Part shown: piece by piece, positions 55,844 through 64,000 of the stretch
Layout of the letters: every line of letters begins with the position of its first letter
Numbering within the stretch: position 1 is the stretch's first letter
NCBI RefSeq assembly: GCF_047663525.1
Contig: NC_092602.1
Coordinates: forward strand, 7,995,501 to 8,059,500
Direction: 5' to 3'
DNA: 64,000 nucleotides
Source of the DNA: Anas platyrhynchos
Taxonomy: Eukaryota; Chordata; Aves; Anseriformes; Anatidae
Notes under the pieces: model-generated
What the model saw: only the letters and a program-made list of their open reading frames with translations
The model's database searches: none
What the model was told of the DNA's origin: nothing
Made by a program: the position numbers and the translations under genes

Positions 55844-57370
55844 ATATGCCCAAGATTAATAACATTAAGATATAAGGAAGAATTAAAAACAAGAAAATGC
55901 CCAGCAGTGAACTCTTCAGATATCATATCTGGAAATTTCAATATTGCAGATGTCCATTAGAGTTTCTATTGTCAAGAGCTTCCTCTTGATACTGTCAAGC
56001 ATCAGAAATTAGTGGCAGTAATTACATTCCCTGAGGAACTTTATCCTAGAATGGCTTCCTGGTTTCCTATGTGCATTACTTGCAAGTACATTGAGTCAGA
56101 AAAAGAGTCATCATAAAACAAGGCAAAAAATAATGTTTCAACCACTATATATTTGAAACCCCATGTGCTAGCTTCAGTATGCTGAAATTTTAACTGGCTA
56201 TATTTTTTTGTCACATTCATTTTGTTTACAAGCCAATCTTCTAATCAGTCTCTCCATTTTCTGGATGCCAACTGTGTGTTCTTGAGTGAAATACAGCAAG
56301 GATTTTACAGTAGCAAAGCAAGCATCTTTGGTTTTCCCATGCTCAAAGAAAAAGAGTTCACTATTTTGACTTCTCTGGTCTGGCTTTTAGGTCCCCTGAA
56401 TAAGGCCAATGAGTTAGTTACTAAAACCCAACAGTCTTAAAACCAGAAATGGAATATTTATCCAAATAACAGGCTGCTTCCTGAAATACTGGAGCTGAAA
56501 TACCAAAAGATTAAGAACCATACTGAAAACTACTAAAGCCCACTGTAGTTCAGAGACAAAAGTCATAGTCAACCAAAATGAAGTCTGAAACACGGTGACT
56601 AAGATTTAAGTTCTTCCTGTAGCAGTTTCATAGCATTGACCACCAACTAACTGAAAAGCCATCTTCAGCTGTATTTCGTCTTGCTGAAGGAGACATTTGA
56701 ATGCAACAAAACAAAAAAGCTGCCAAATTAAATAAGATTAACGGTGTAGTAGAATTTAATAAAAAATGCCATAGAAAACACATTTCAAAGGACACAACTT
56801 GAACAGAACTACCTATTTGTAACAATCCCAAAATAAGCTCACTGCACACCCTTTGTTTACAGTTGGAATCACCCTGAAGAGGTGCAGACTACAGAGGGAT
56901 TAGTAACATGGCAGGTTTCAACAGCAGATCGTTATGATGATCACAAGGGAAAAAAAAAGGGGGGGGGGGGGAGCTGACATCTGCCAGGGTGCTTTTGATA
57001 TACAAGTCTGCCACAGGCCAGAGCTATTCTTAGTAGGCATCTAGGAGCAAGCAAAGAGGAGCTGATCACCTGTTGCCATGTAAACCAAATTCAATTCATC
57101 ATACACTGTCTCCATGACACGAGACTTGGCTTCAGGACATGAAAGAACAGATCAGGAGGAACACAGCTATGGTTACATCCCTCTGTCACACTAGTCCACG
57201 TGCAGTACTTAATCCCTTTGTGTTGGGTCTGCATAAGCAGCAGCACAGATAAACACTGCACTAGGACAATGTTCCCTTCCACGAGGGATGCCAACAACAT
57301 AGGAAGTCACTTAGATTCTCAAGGCACTGAGCTTTTTGAACAAAGCTCCGCCAATTAGCAACTCTTAGTT

Positions 57371-57376
57371 TTTATT
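57371..57376 (-). terminator. CUSTOS: candidate CUSTOS polyadenylation signal AATAAA
   Basis: The minus strand reads AATAAA about 48 bases after the CUSTOS stop codon, in an A-rich context. It would give a very short 3'UTR. Longer forms cannot be excluded. Confidence 0.5.
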
Positions 57377-57423
57377 TTCTGCATTCTTCATCACAATCAC
57401 CTGTCATTTGCAGAGCAAAACCT

Positions 57424-57772
57424 TCATTCACTTTTTTTCTTCTTCTTTTTCTTCTTCTTCACAGATCCTGGCAATGCTGCGTTCTCTGTATGATTGCTGT
57501 CTTGTCTCTTATGCAGCCCATTTGCAGACAACTGTGGCAAATCTTTGCTGACCTGGTCACACTCCACTGAGTCTATTAATTTCTTTTCAGTCTTGTTCTC
57601 CCCCTTAATTTTCTTTTTCTTCTTTTTCTTCTGGCTGTGCTCTACATAACCCTGACTTGAATTCTGGCTGGAATCCTGGGGCAGCACAGGAAAAGCACTT
57701 TGCTTCAAAATGTCTGCAGCTGACACAGCAGCCTCCTGGTACCTTTGCCACTCTTCATCACTGTCCAGGTCA
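57424..57772 (-). CDS. CUSTOS: CUSTOS exon 6 (last coding exon)
   Basis: 349 bases ending in TGA. Encodes [20 protein letters not shown], then a Ser/Gln-rich linker, a block of seven lysines (KKKKKKKIK), a second linker, and a final block of nine lysines before SE. The human protein has the same layout of two lysine clusters, here longer and encoded by AAG/AAA repeats. Confidence 0.93.
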
Positions 57773-60529
57773 CTGGAAAGGCAATAAAAGGGAAGGAAAT
57801 TATGTTATATGCTTGCTTCAAATCAATCCAATGCACAGAGAACACAGTAATCTAAGACCAGAGCACCTGGTAGACATCCAGGGGCTCCAGGACTCCAGTA
57901 CCCACAGTTAGCGTTTAAATAGTTTGTAACTCCCGCAAAAGTTTCTAGTTCCCCAGTATTAAAAAAAGTAACAAAAGAAGTCCGCTATACTCAAATATCA
58001 GAGTCATATAAAACATATTGCTCAGGCTCTTCAGCTTCTTGTTCCCATGGGGGAATCATAGATGCTTCTGGAACGTGGATTAGAACAGCGTTTAGGAGTG
58101 AAGCAGCTGACAGCACCTCACCTGGAGCTAGATGGCTGTCTCCTCCTTGAGGCTCGGCTACACTCTGATTTCTCACAGTCTCCCGGGACAGAGGAGGAGA
58201 AGAGGCGAAAACCTAAAATATGCATTTAGAAAGGAATTTTAGCCAAGATTAAAAAAAAAAAAAAGTGAGAGCAATCAACAGAAATCTCACTGCTGTTAAT
58301 GGATAGCTACAGGGTTTAACAAATTATTTGGGACTAACAGTCTGTGAGGACTTAGGGCACAGCAATCAGAACATCAAAGTAACAGCCTCCCATGGTGCTA
58401 ACAAAATCTGCTGTTGCAAGTGCTCTTTAGGCAGCTGGCACTGAACAGGATCCATCTCACCCGTCACCATTTAACTAACCAGATCACAAAACAGCCACAA
58501 TGTCTGCATCTAGAACTCACCATCATCTCCACCGTCAGGCTGTTGCACATGAGTCTGTGAAGGTCCTGATGAATCCTTCAAGACAGTGATGAAACTAAAC
58601 AGAAAACCCCCGTCAGATCTTAGACATTTAGATCTCAGTTTTGTACAAAAAATTAGCTGAAGTTGGGTGGGTGTTTCTAGGAAACAAGCTCAGATGAAGA
58701 TATTTTTTTTCCTTACTTTTCCCTCAGTATTTCAATTCTCTGCTTTCAAAGCAGACTATGCCTTCTCTCCTTAGCAACACATGCCACAAGAATGACTTAA
58801 CATTTCTGAAAGGCTACGTTAAACTCCAGGAATTCTAGTTCTCAGGGCAATAGTTACACACATAATAGAGACAGCAGTAGCCCAGTCAGACGCACACTGC
58901 CAGCACAACCCTGAACAGAGTATGGCTTTAAGCCACAAAAACAAAGGGAAGATTCTTGTGCTGACCTTTAAATGACCAAAGTGCTAAGGCAGACAAATTC
59001 TGCTTTTTCCTCCCACCATACATTTACTGCGGAAGCAAATGGAGACTGGTGGTGCTGCAGAGGTAAGTCTTTAACAGGGGGAGACAAGAGATGGGCCAGG
59101 TTAGAATACTGGAAGTTTGCATTAAATACAGGATTGAAAGAAATGAGAAGAGAAACAGCTTCCCCTGCGTATCCAGGTTACGCTCTGATCTGGAATTTTT
59201 TACTTTTAGCAAACAAAAGCATCTCTGTACTTTACCCATAGAACAAGCTTTTTTACTATCGCATGCCAATACCTGTCGAGCATTGCCCCCAGTTTCTTTG
59301 CAACATGTGCTCTAAACTCCGGTGTGGTCTGCAGCTCATTTCCATCCTCATCATGACCATTCACCTCACGCCTGTTTAAAATAAAAATAGAAACGGGTTA
59401 TCTCTTCCAAGGGCAATAACATCCGGTGTTCTCACCCAAACAGGAGATAAGGGACTGTAAAGTTTCCCACTCTGTAGGAACTAATTTATGCTTTGTTGCT
59501 AGACAAGACTGCTAAGAAAGTTGGAAAATAGCTCAACAGTGACAGTTCAGCTCCCAAGAGTGAACTTCATGTTATTTAGCTCTGACAGTTAGTAATTCAA
59601 TGATTTTGTAGTTGAAATGGCCTACAAAATAGCCTATAAATTGCCTAACAAAACAAACAAATGATGTCAGGATATCCCTTCTCTGCTGTGTGCTTCCTGT
59701 GTACATTGATACAATTCATGTAAATCTTGTCCCATGAGAAAGGATTTTATGAAGTTGCCTGGCTGACAGCTTTCAAAACTGAGCCTGCAGAAATGCTGCA
59801 AATGTAGATAGCCCAACATCACCTCCATTGCAAGGCTCCTAACTTTTCCAGCTTACAAATGATTGGCTTTGCAATTGCAATATTTTAAATATGTCTTTCT
59901 ACATAAAACTCTCTATTTTAAACTTTATTAAGTTGTTAAAAGTAAATATTAATTCCTTAATAGGACATTTCTGACAACTTGAACTAATGCTTTAACTGTC
60001 AGCACTCATTTGTTTCCAAGTGGCTCCACGAATGGAAGCGCCACGAGGTGCTTTATTAACGGTAAGTAGCACAAACACAACATAGTTTAGGTTTTTCTCC
60101 ACAGAAACACAACTCTGAAACAAGAAGCTTAAATACCTTAGGCTCGGCTGCGCAGACTGTAACCGATCTTTTTTAAAGCCACCTGGCAAAGGAAGAAGTA
60201 AAGCTTCGTGAGAAAGAGACCCGCGGCCAGGGCCTCCTTACCCCTCCTCCAGACACAGGGGCTGGAGAAACCCCTCGGGAGGGCAGAGGGAAGCCTCCCA
60301 CCGCCCCGGCCGGGGCAGACCCTTAAGCTCGCCGCCACCCTGGGCGCCGCCGCCGCGCCGGGTGAGCGTAGCCCAGCCTCCGCCAGCCCTCACCGCCCCG
60401 CGGCTCCGCTCCCACCGCCGCCTGCTTGGCGCAGTCCCAGGCCGCCTCCCGGAACCGCGCCGCCGCCTCGCCGCCGCTGTCCGAGTCCGAATCCGAGTCC
60501 GGGCCCGAGCCACCCCTGGGCGCCGCCAT
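57424..60529 (-). CDS. CUSTOS: CUSTOS (C12orf43), Wnt/beta-catenin regulator, complete, 6 coding exons
   Basis: Coding exons on the minus strand, in order: 60394..60529, 60137..60182, 59273..59371, 58521..58594, 58122..58212, 57424..57772. They sum to 795 bases, 264 residues (human 262). All introns are GT-AG and phases join without breaks. CUSTOS is a nuclear protein that binds beta-catenin and tunes Wnt signalling and head development in Xenopus. Visible parts: an acidic Ser-Asp start ([20 protein letters not shown]), the conserved core [20 protein letters not shown] in exon 3, [11 protein letters not shown] in exon 5, a second acidic [17 protein letters not shown] motif echoing FREAA in exon 1, and two C-terminal lysine blocks that look like nuclear localisation signals. 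It is tail to tail with HNF1A, as in mammals. The linkers are poorly conserved, but the core and gene order leave little doubt. Confidence 0.93.
58122..58212 (-). CDS. CUSTOS: CUSTOS exon 5
   Basis: 91 bases. Encodes [20 protein letters not shown] and [11 protein letters not shown]. It matches human GFRLFFTSVPGG and RRKRQPSSSS in order. Donor GTGAGG. Confidence 0.92.
58521..58594 (-). CDS. CUSTOS: CUSTOS exon 4
   Basis: 74 bases. Encodes [20 protein letters not shown] and DGGDDG. The opening SFIT and closing DDG match human; the middle is diverged. Donor GTGAGT. Confidence 0.9.
59273..59371 (-). CDS. CUSTOS: CUSTOS exon 3 (conserved core)
   Basis: 99 bases. Encodes [20 protein letters not shown], then [12 protein letters not shown]. 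This is the most conserved block of the family and identified the gene. Acceptor taaacag, donor GTATTG. Confidence 0.94.
60137..60182 (-). CDS. CUSTOS: CUSTOS exon 2
   Basis: 46 bases. Encodes [16 protein letters not shown], ending in the conserved SxQPSLR segment. The acceptor is tttgccag and the donor GTATTT is weak. It was placed by homology and by the phase match on both sides. Confidence 0.88.
60394..60529 (-). CDS. CUSTOS: CUSTOS exon 1
   Basis: 136 coding bases. Encodes [20 protein letters not shown], then [20 protein letters not shown] and AEPRG. It lies inside a CpG island. The start codon is embedded in a YY1 motif (AAGATGGCGGC), which also gives a strong initiation context. Donor GTGAGG. 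Confidence 0.9.
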
Positions 60530-60532
60530 CTT
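60522..60532 (-). promoter_or_regulatory. CUSTOS: YY1 motif overlapping CUSTOS start codon
   Basis: The minus strand reads AAGATGGCGGC, the full YY1 consensus, with its ATG being the CUSTOS initiation codon. YY1 sites at this position are typical of short-5'UTR TATA-less genes and would place the start site just upstream. Confidence 0.8.
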
Positions 60533-60552
60533 GAGGCGGCTCCGGCCGCGAG

Positions 60553-60571
60553 GCACGCTGGGGGCTGTAGT
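60553..60571 (-). promoter_or_regulatory. CUSTOS: ZNF143/THAP11-type motif, copy 1
   Basis: The minus strand reads ACTACAGCCCCCAGCGTGC. It resembles the ACTACAANTCCCAGCATGC element bound by ZNF143 and THAP11/HCFC1, with a CG in place of CA in the core. It lies 24-42 bases upstream of the CUSTOS start codon. Confidence 0.65.
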
Positions 60572-60615
60572 CCTGGGGGCTGTAGGCCTGCCGCGCCGCA
60601 CCTGCCGGCCGCGGG

Positions 60616-60634
60616 GCATGCTGGGGGCTGTAGT
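60616..60634 (-). promoter_or_regulatory. CUSTOS: ZNF143/THAP11-type motif, copy 2
   Basis: The minus strand reads ACTACAGCCCCCAGCATGC, close to the consensus ACTACAANTCCCAGCATGC. It is in the same orientation as copy 1 and 63 bases further upstream, about six helical turns. Confidence 0.75.
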
Positions 60635-60654
60635 TCTGCAGGGCGCTGCCCGAC

Positions 60655-60665
60655 AAGATGGCGGC
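60655..60665 (+). promoter_or_regulatory. second YY1 motif, divergent orientation
   Basis: The plus strand reads AAGATGGCGGC, opposite to the copy at the CUSTOS start codon. It could start a divergent plus-strand transcript or simply be a second YY1 site in the promoter. Confidence 0.7.
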
Positions 60666-60749
60666 GGCAGGCACCTCGCCTCTCCAAAGCCCTTCCCCCG
60701 GGAAACAAAGCTCTGAGGCTGTAACTTCACGGCTTCAGAGCTGCTGAAC

Positions 60750-63600
60750 CAGGGCACCCAAAGGGAAGGTTGTGATGGACTGGCGTCCTTATGTGCTGGC
60801 AAGCACAGAAACCTTCTACCATTAAGCGCCTGGTAGGACAGCATCTGTCTGCTCTAGGAATTTAGCTTTCAAAAGCAGGTCAGAGAAGGTACTAGGTGTG
60901 CAAGGTTCATTAAGATAAATTTCATTAAGATAAGGCAAAAACATCTCATCTCTTTAGTAAAATACAAGTGAAAAACATCTGAGATGTGGGAGAGGAGACG
61001 TGCATCTCCTCTGCCTGCACCTTTCACAGCCGCTTCATCCACAAACACGGAATGACAAATTCCACCTGACCTGCACGAAGGCATCAAATCCTTCACTCAC
61101 AAAGCCTGAAGGCTGCCCGGCAGCTGTTCTGTTCAGTGCTTTCCCAGCTTGGCTTGGTGGCTCTCTCATCCCAGCCCAGCAGTACTCCTTGTGGCGATTT
61201 CTTTCTAGCTGTTACAGACACTGGGATTCCTCTCACAGACTGTAACACTATTTCAGCTTGATTATTTTGCTTCACAGATGTCAAAGCACCAGATGCTTCA
61301 AAGTATGTTTTACTCAGGCAGATCAGGCAGAGTTCGGTGTGCTTATGGGCCTGGTTTTTGAAATGTGTCAGTTCCCAGAGACAAAAGTACAGGGGGAAAA
61401 AACAGATGGAAGCATGTCACATAACAGAAAGAGCTGTATGGTTTCCCACCTTTCTGGTGAGACAGAAAAGTGAAATGAGCAGGAGGTCTTGCAAACTGCT
61501 CCTCTGGTTGGACAAGGCAAAAAACTCCAAAACAGAAACCCTTGCATGGAAATTTCAAGGAAGGAATAATATTCCCAAATGTAGTTTAATACTGAATTAA
61601 GATACCATTAGGTTGAAACTACAAGTAAAACAAAGAGTTGATGAGAAAAATGCTGATGGGAAGTTCTGTGTCTTTGATTCTTGATATATGCATGACTTTC
61701 ACAACTATGAGAATGTTTGTGCATAGCACAGATACATAGTGCCATAACCATTGTTTGAGTCTTGTGACTTAGATCATGAAAAAGTGAATACATCAAATTA
61801 ATTTATTCTCATGCATGCCATGAGAATGAACTGGCAACCAGGCTACAGTTTTTTTTTCCCTACCTCTAACCAATTACTGACTACCAGCTACACTGAAAAA
61901 CAATACACATAACACCTTTAGAATATACATAAACATTAATGGTATTTATATCCCTATTGTGCAAGTGATATTTAGCTGACTTCTTAGTTTCATCAAGAAA
62001 AGTATTCCCTTGCATCGTTTATTATTGCCATTCAATTTAATTCCTTCACCAGTGGGAGTAAATCTGGGTTTACCTACTGTTTTAAATAAGATTAATCGGA
62101 CAGGAACAGCCTTCTCTGTAAACAAGCTTAACATTTACAGTCTCTTCTTGTAGACCGTCCTTTCCACTCACCCAATCTTATTCACTGTCTATCTCTGGAT
62201 ATTTTCAATTTTAAAAAGAAAATACTCACTAGGAGTGGAACAAGGGTACTGTAAACATGGCATTATAGAAATGCATAATTATATTCCATTTTTTCTGAGA
62301 CATAAAGGAAAGTATTAAAATGAACACTGGGCATTGTAAGTATTCCCTGGCTATGTCGTCTACAGCAGTAACTGTATTTCTTTACAAATTGCTTTTGTTA
62401 TCATAAGATATCCGAACAATACAGGCTATTCTTAGCATTGCTCTTACTTCCATGATTAAAACAGCAGAGGAAAAAAAAATCCTCTATTAATACTGAAATT
62501 CCTGTGACTGTAGACATACACGGTGACTAGTCTAAGGTGGTCCAAATTTCAGAAGCTCGTCCTTGTTTTAACCAGCATCTGGAGGACACCATTTATACCT
62601 CTGGGGCCTCGTTAACTTCTCAGTAATCTGATATTACACTGAGATGCCGAAGTTTTGCTTACGTGCTGAAGTTGTGCCAAGCCATGCTGCTTTACTGTCT
62701 TGGTGAAAATGAGTAAGCTTGTCTCATTAGAGAAATTTTCAGACAGTAAATACACTGCTAGTGTGGGTAGTGGAGCTTCACAATGCGTGTCCTAGGACAT
62801 AACCACTATAATTTTCAGATACTATCTCCATTTGCACCCCAGCTACAAATTTCCCAGTGCAATCCATCACCATGCACGGCAGTTCCAGCAGGGCTGCTGG
62901 ATGACTGCGCTGTCATGGGTTTTGCCAAGCCTACGTGCTACTGTAAAGTGTACGAAGGCTCAGGACATCTGTTTTTATACTGCTGAACACTTCCCAGCTG
63001 GCACGTTCAAACCCACACAAGACCTGTATAGTCACAGGCCATCTCTGTCAGCGGACAAGCCTCAGGCAATATCCTTGGTCTCTTTCTGAAAGGCTCCCTT
63101 GGCACTAATCCCCACTTGTTCCCTTGTAAGGCTCACTTCTAGCAGGAGACCTTAGCTCAGGATTCACCCATTTTCTATCAGGTAGAACAAGCAGCACTTC
63201 CAAGCTCACAATCTCAGCGTCCTCGGAACTGGTGGGTATGCTCACAGCAGGACCAAAGCCCTCTGGTGGTGCCACCTTGTCTCTGACAACTCTTTCAGAC
63301 ACTAGGCCCCCTCCTCTCCCTCCTCTAAAGCACCTCAGAGCTGTGTAAATACCTTTATAAAGCTCTTTGTTCCCATCCCGGATGTGCTCCTCTGCTCAGA
63401 TCCTAGCACTGCACACATCTGAATAATGATTCCCCTCAAATCCGCCTCCTTCCTTTCTCTCCCCACCGGTCCAAACGCTGGCTGCGGCTGACGACCTGCA
63501 CTTCTCGCTCTTTTCAGAAGCGGACAGCTGGACGCTGCCCCCGCAGGCTGCCGAGCTGCAATCAAAAGTAGAACAAAACGTCAGAGCAGAAAGCCGACAG
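60750..63600. other. intergenic region right of CUSTOS
   Basis: About 2.8 kb of AT-rich sequence with only short, unconserved open frames. No exon, RNA gene or transposon was recognised. In mammals OASL lies beyond CUSTOS, but no OAS-type exon was seen here. Confidence 0.6.
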
Positions 63601-64000
63601 GGAGCCGTGGCGGCTGAGCCCGGGCAGAACGCGGCCCCGCTGATGTGAGACCGGCCCGGGGGAGCTGGGGGAGGTCGGGCAGGCGGCACCAACCGCCCCC
63701 TGCCCCCGGGGAGCCCCGGGGGAGCCCCGTGCGGGCGGAACGCGGCCCCGGGGCCCGGCGGGGAGGGGAGGCCGGGCCGGTCCCTTCCGCCGGGGCCGGG
63801 CTTCCGGGCGGTCAGGTGACGGCGGCCGCTGGCAGGGGAGCGGCTCCGCGGCTCGGGGGAGCGGCGGGACCCCGGTGAGCGTGGGCCGGGGGCGGAGGGG
63901 GCGCGGGGAGGTGCGGGGAGGAGAGCCGGGGGCGGCCCGGAGGGGCCGGGCACGGGCAGCGCCGGGAGGCCGGGGCCGCTCCGCCCGCTTTCAACGAGCG
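63600..64000. promoter_or_regulatory. CpG island at right edge, probable promoter of next gene
   Basis: Extremely GC- and CpG-rich sequence with GC boxes and no recognised coding start. A donor-like GTGAGC follows at 63875..63880 on the plus strand after ggcgggacccc, so a non-coding first exon of a plus-strand gene is possible. The direction and identity are not established, and the gene body is outside the window. Confidence 0.55.

Larger units (their letters stand above)
54583..57423. other. HNF1A 3'UTR and tail-to-tail intergenic space
   Basis: About 2.8 kb between the HNF1A stop and the CUSTOS stop. The first 0.8-1.3 kb is likely the HNF1A 3'UTR, with candidate polyadenylation signals at 55352 and 55838. 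The remainder is AT-rich with an A10/G13 run at about 56949..56971. No coding region was recognised. Confidence 0.7.
60190..60720. promoter_or_regulatory. CUSTOS: CpG island, CUSTOS promoter
   Basis: A dense CpG region covering CUSTOS exon 1 and about 190 bases upstream of it. There is no TATA box. It contains two ZNF143/THAP11-type motifs and two YY1 motifs, a combination typical of broadly expressed genes. Confidence 0.85.

Noticed and set aside
57991-58176. A 61-codon minus-strand frame overlapping CUSTOS exon 5
   Set aside because: It is in the wrong frame relative to the conserved GFRLF and RRRQPSSSS segments; the true exon ends at a GTGAGG donor.
63396-63953. A 185-codon minus-strand frame at the right edge
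   Set aside because: Pro/Ser/Arg-rich CpG-island composition with no recognisable protein. The plus-strand frames there look equally artificial.

Overview
The window looks like nuclear DNA of a bird. It holds vertebrate split genes with canonical GT-AG introns, GC-rich CpG-island promoters and a CR1 LINE 3' end of avian type. The HNF1A gene is compact, about 15 kb from start to stop codon. There are no bacterial operons, CRISPR arrays, phage genes or insertion sequences. The species cannot be fixed from the sequence alone.

Three genes are recognised, in the order and orientation I recall for the mammalian SPPL3-HNF1A-CUSTOS (C12orf43) block. (1) SPPL3 is on the minus strand. Only its first coding exon (31181..31203) is inside. 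Its very large first intron appears to fill 1..31180, and the rest of the gene lies beyond the left edge. Its CpG-island promoter spans about 31150..32110. (2) HNF1A is on the plus strand and complete: ten coding exons from 39713 to 54582, encoding 634 residues. Seven of the ten exons have exactly the human exon length as I recall it (exons 2, 3, 6, 7, 8, 10 and effectively all phases). Exons 1, 4, 5 and 9 differ by multiples of three. About 220-300 bp upstream of the start codon lies a conserved promoter block: an HNF4A site, an AT-rich TATA-like element and a FOXA site. (3) CUSTOS is on the minus strand and complete: six coding exons between 60529 and 57424, encoding 264 residues. Its promoter carries two ZNF143/THAP11-type motifs and two YY1 motifs. 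HNF1A and CUSTOS are tail to tail, 2.8 kb apart.

The gene-free stretches are: the SPPL3 intron (AT-rich, with one clear CR1 3' end, two weaker CR1-like fragments and several simple repeats); the 7.6 kb SPPL3-HNF1A intergenic region; HNF1A intron 1 (7 kb); and 60.75-63.6 kb. A further CpG island at 63.6-64.0 kb probably marks the promoter of another gene that continues past the right edge.

Functionally the genes are neighbours rather than a pathway. SPPL3 is a Golgi intramembrane protease, HNF1A is a liver, gut, kidney and pancreas transcription factor under HNF4A/FOXA control, and CUSTOS is a nuclear regulator of Wnt/beta-catenin signalling. I found no undescribed system. The most useful leads are regulatory: the degenerate minisatellite abutting the SPPL3 exon 1 donor, the paired ZNF143/YY1 architecture at CUSTOS, the conserved HNF1A promoter block, and possible intron-retention isoforms of HNF1A.
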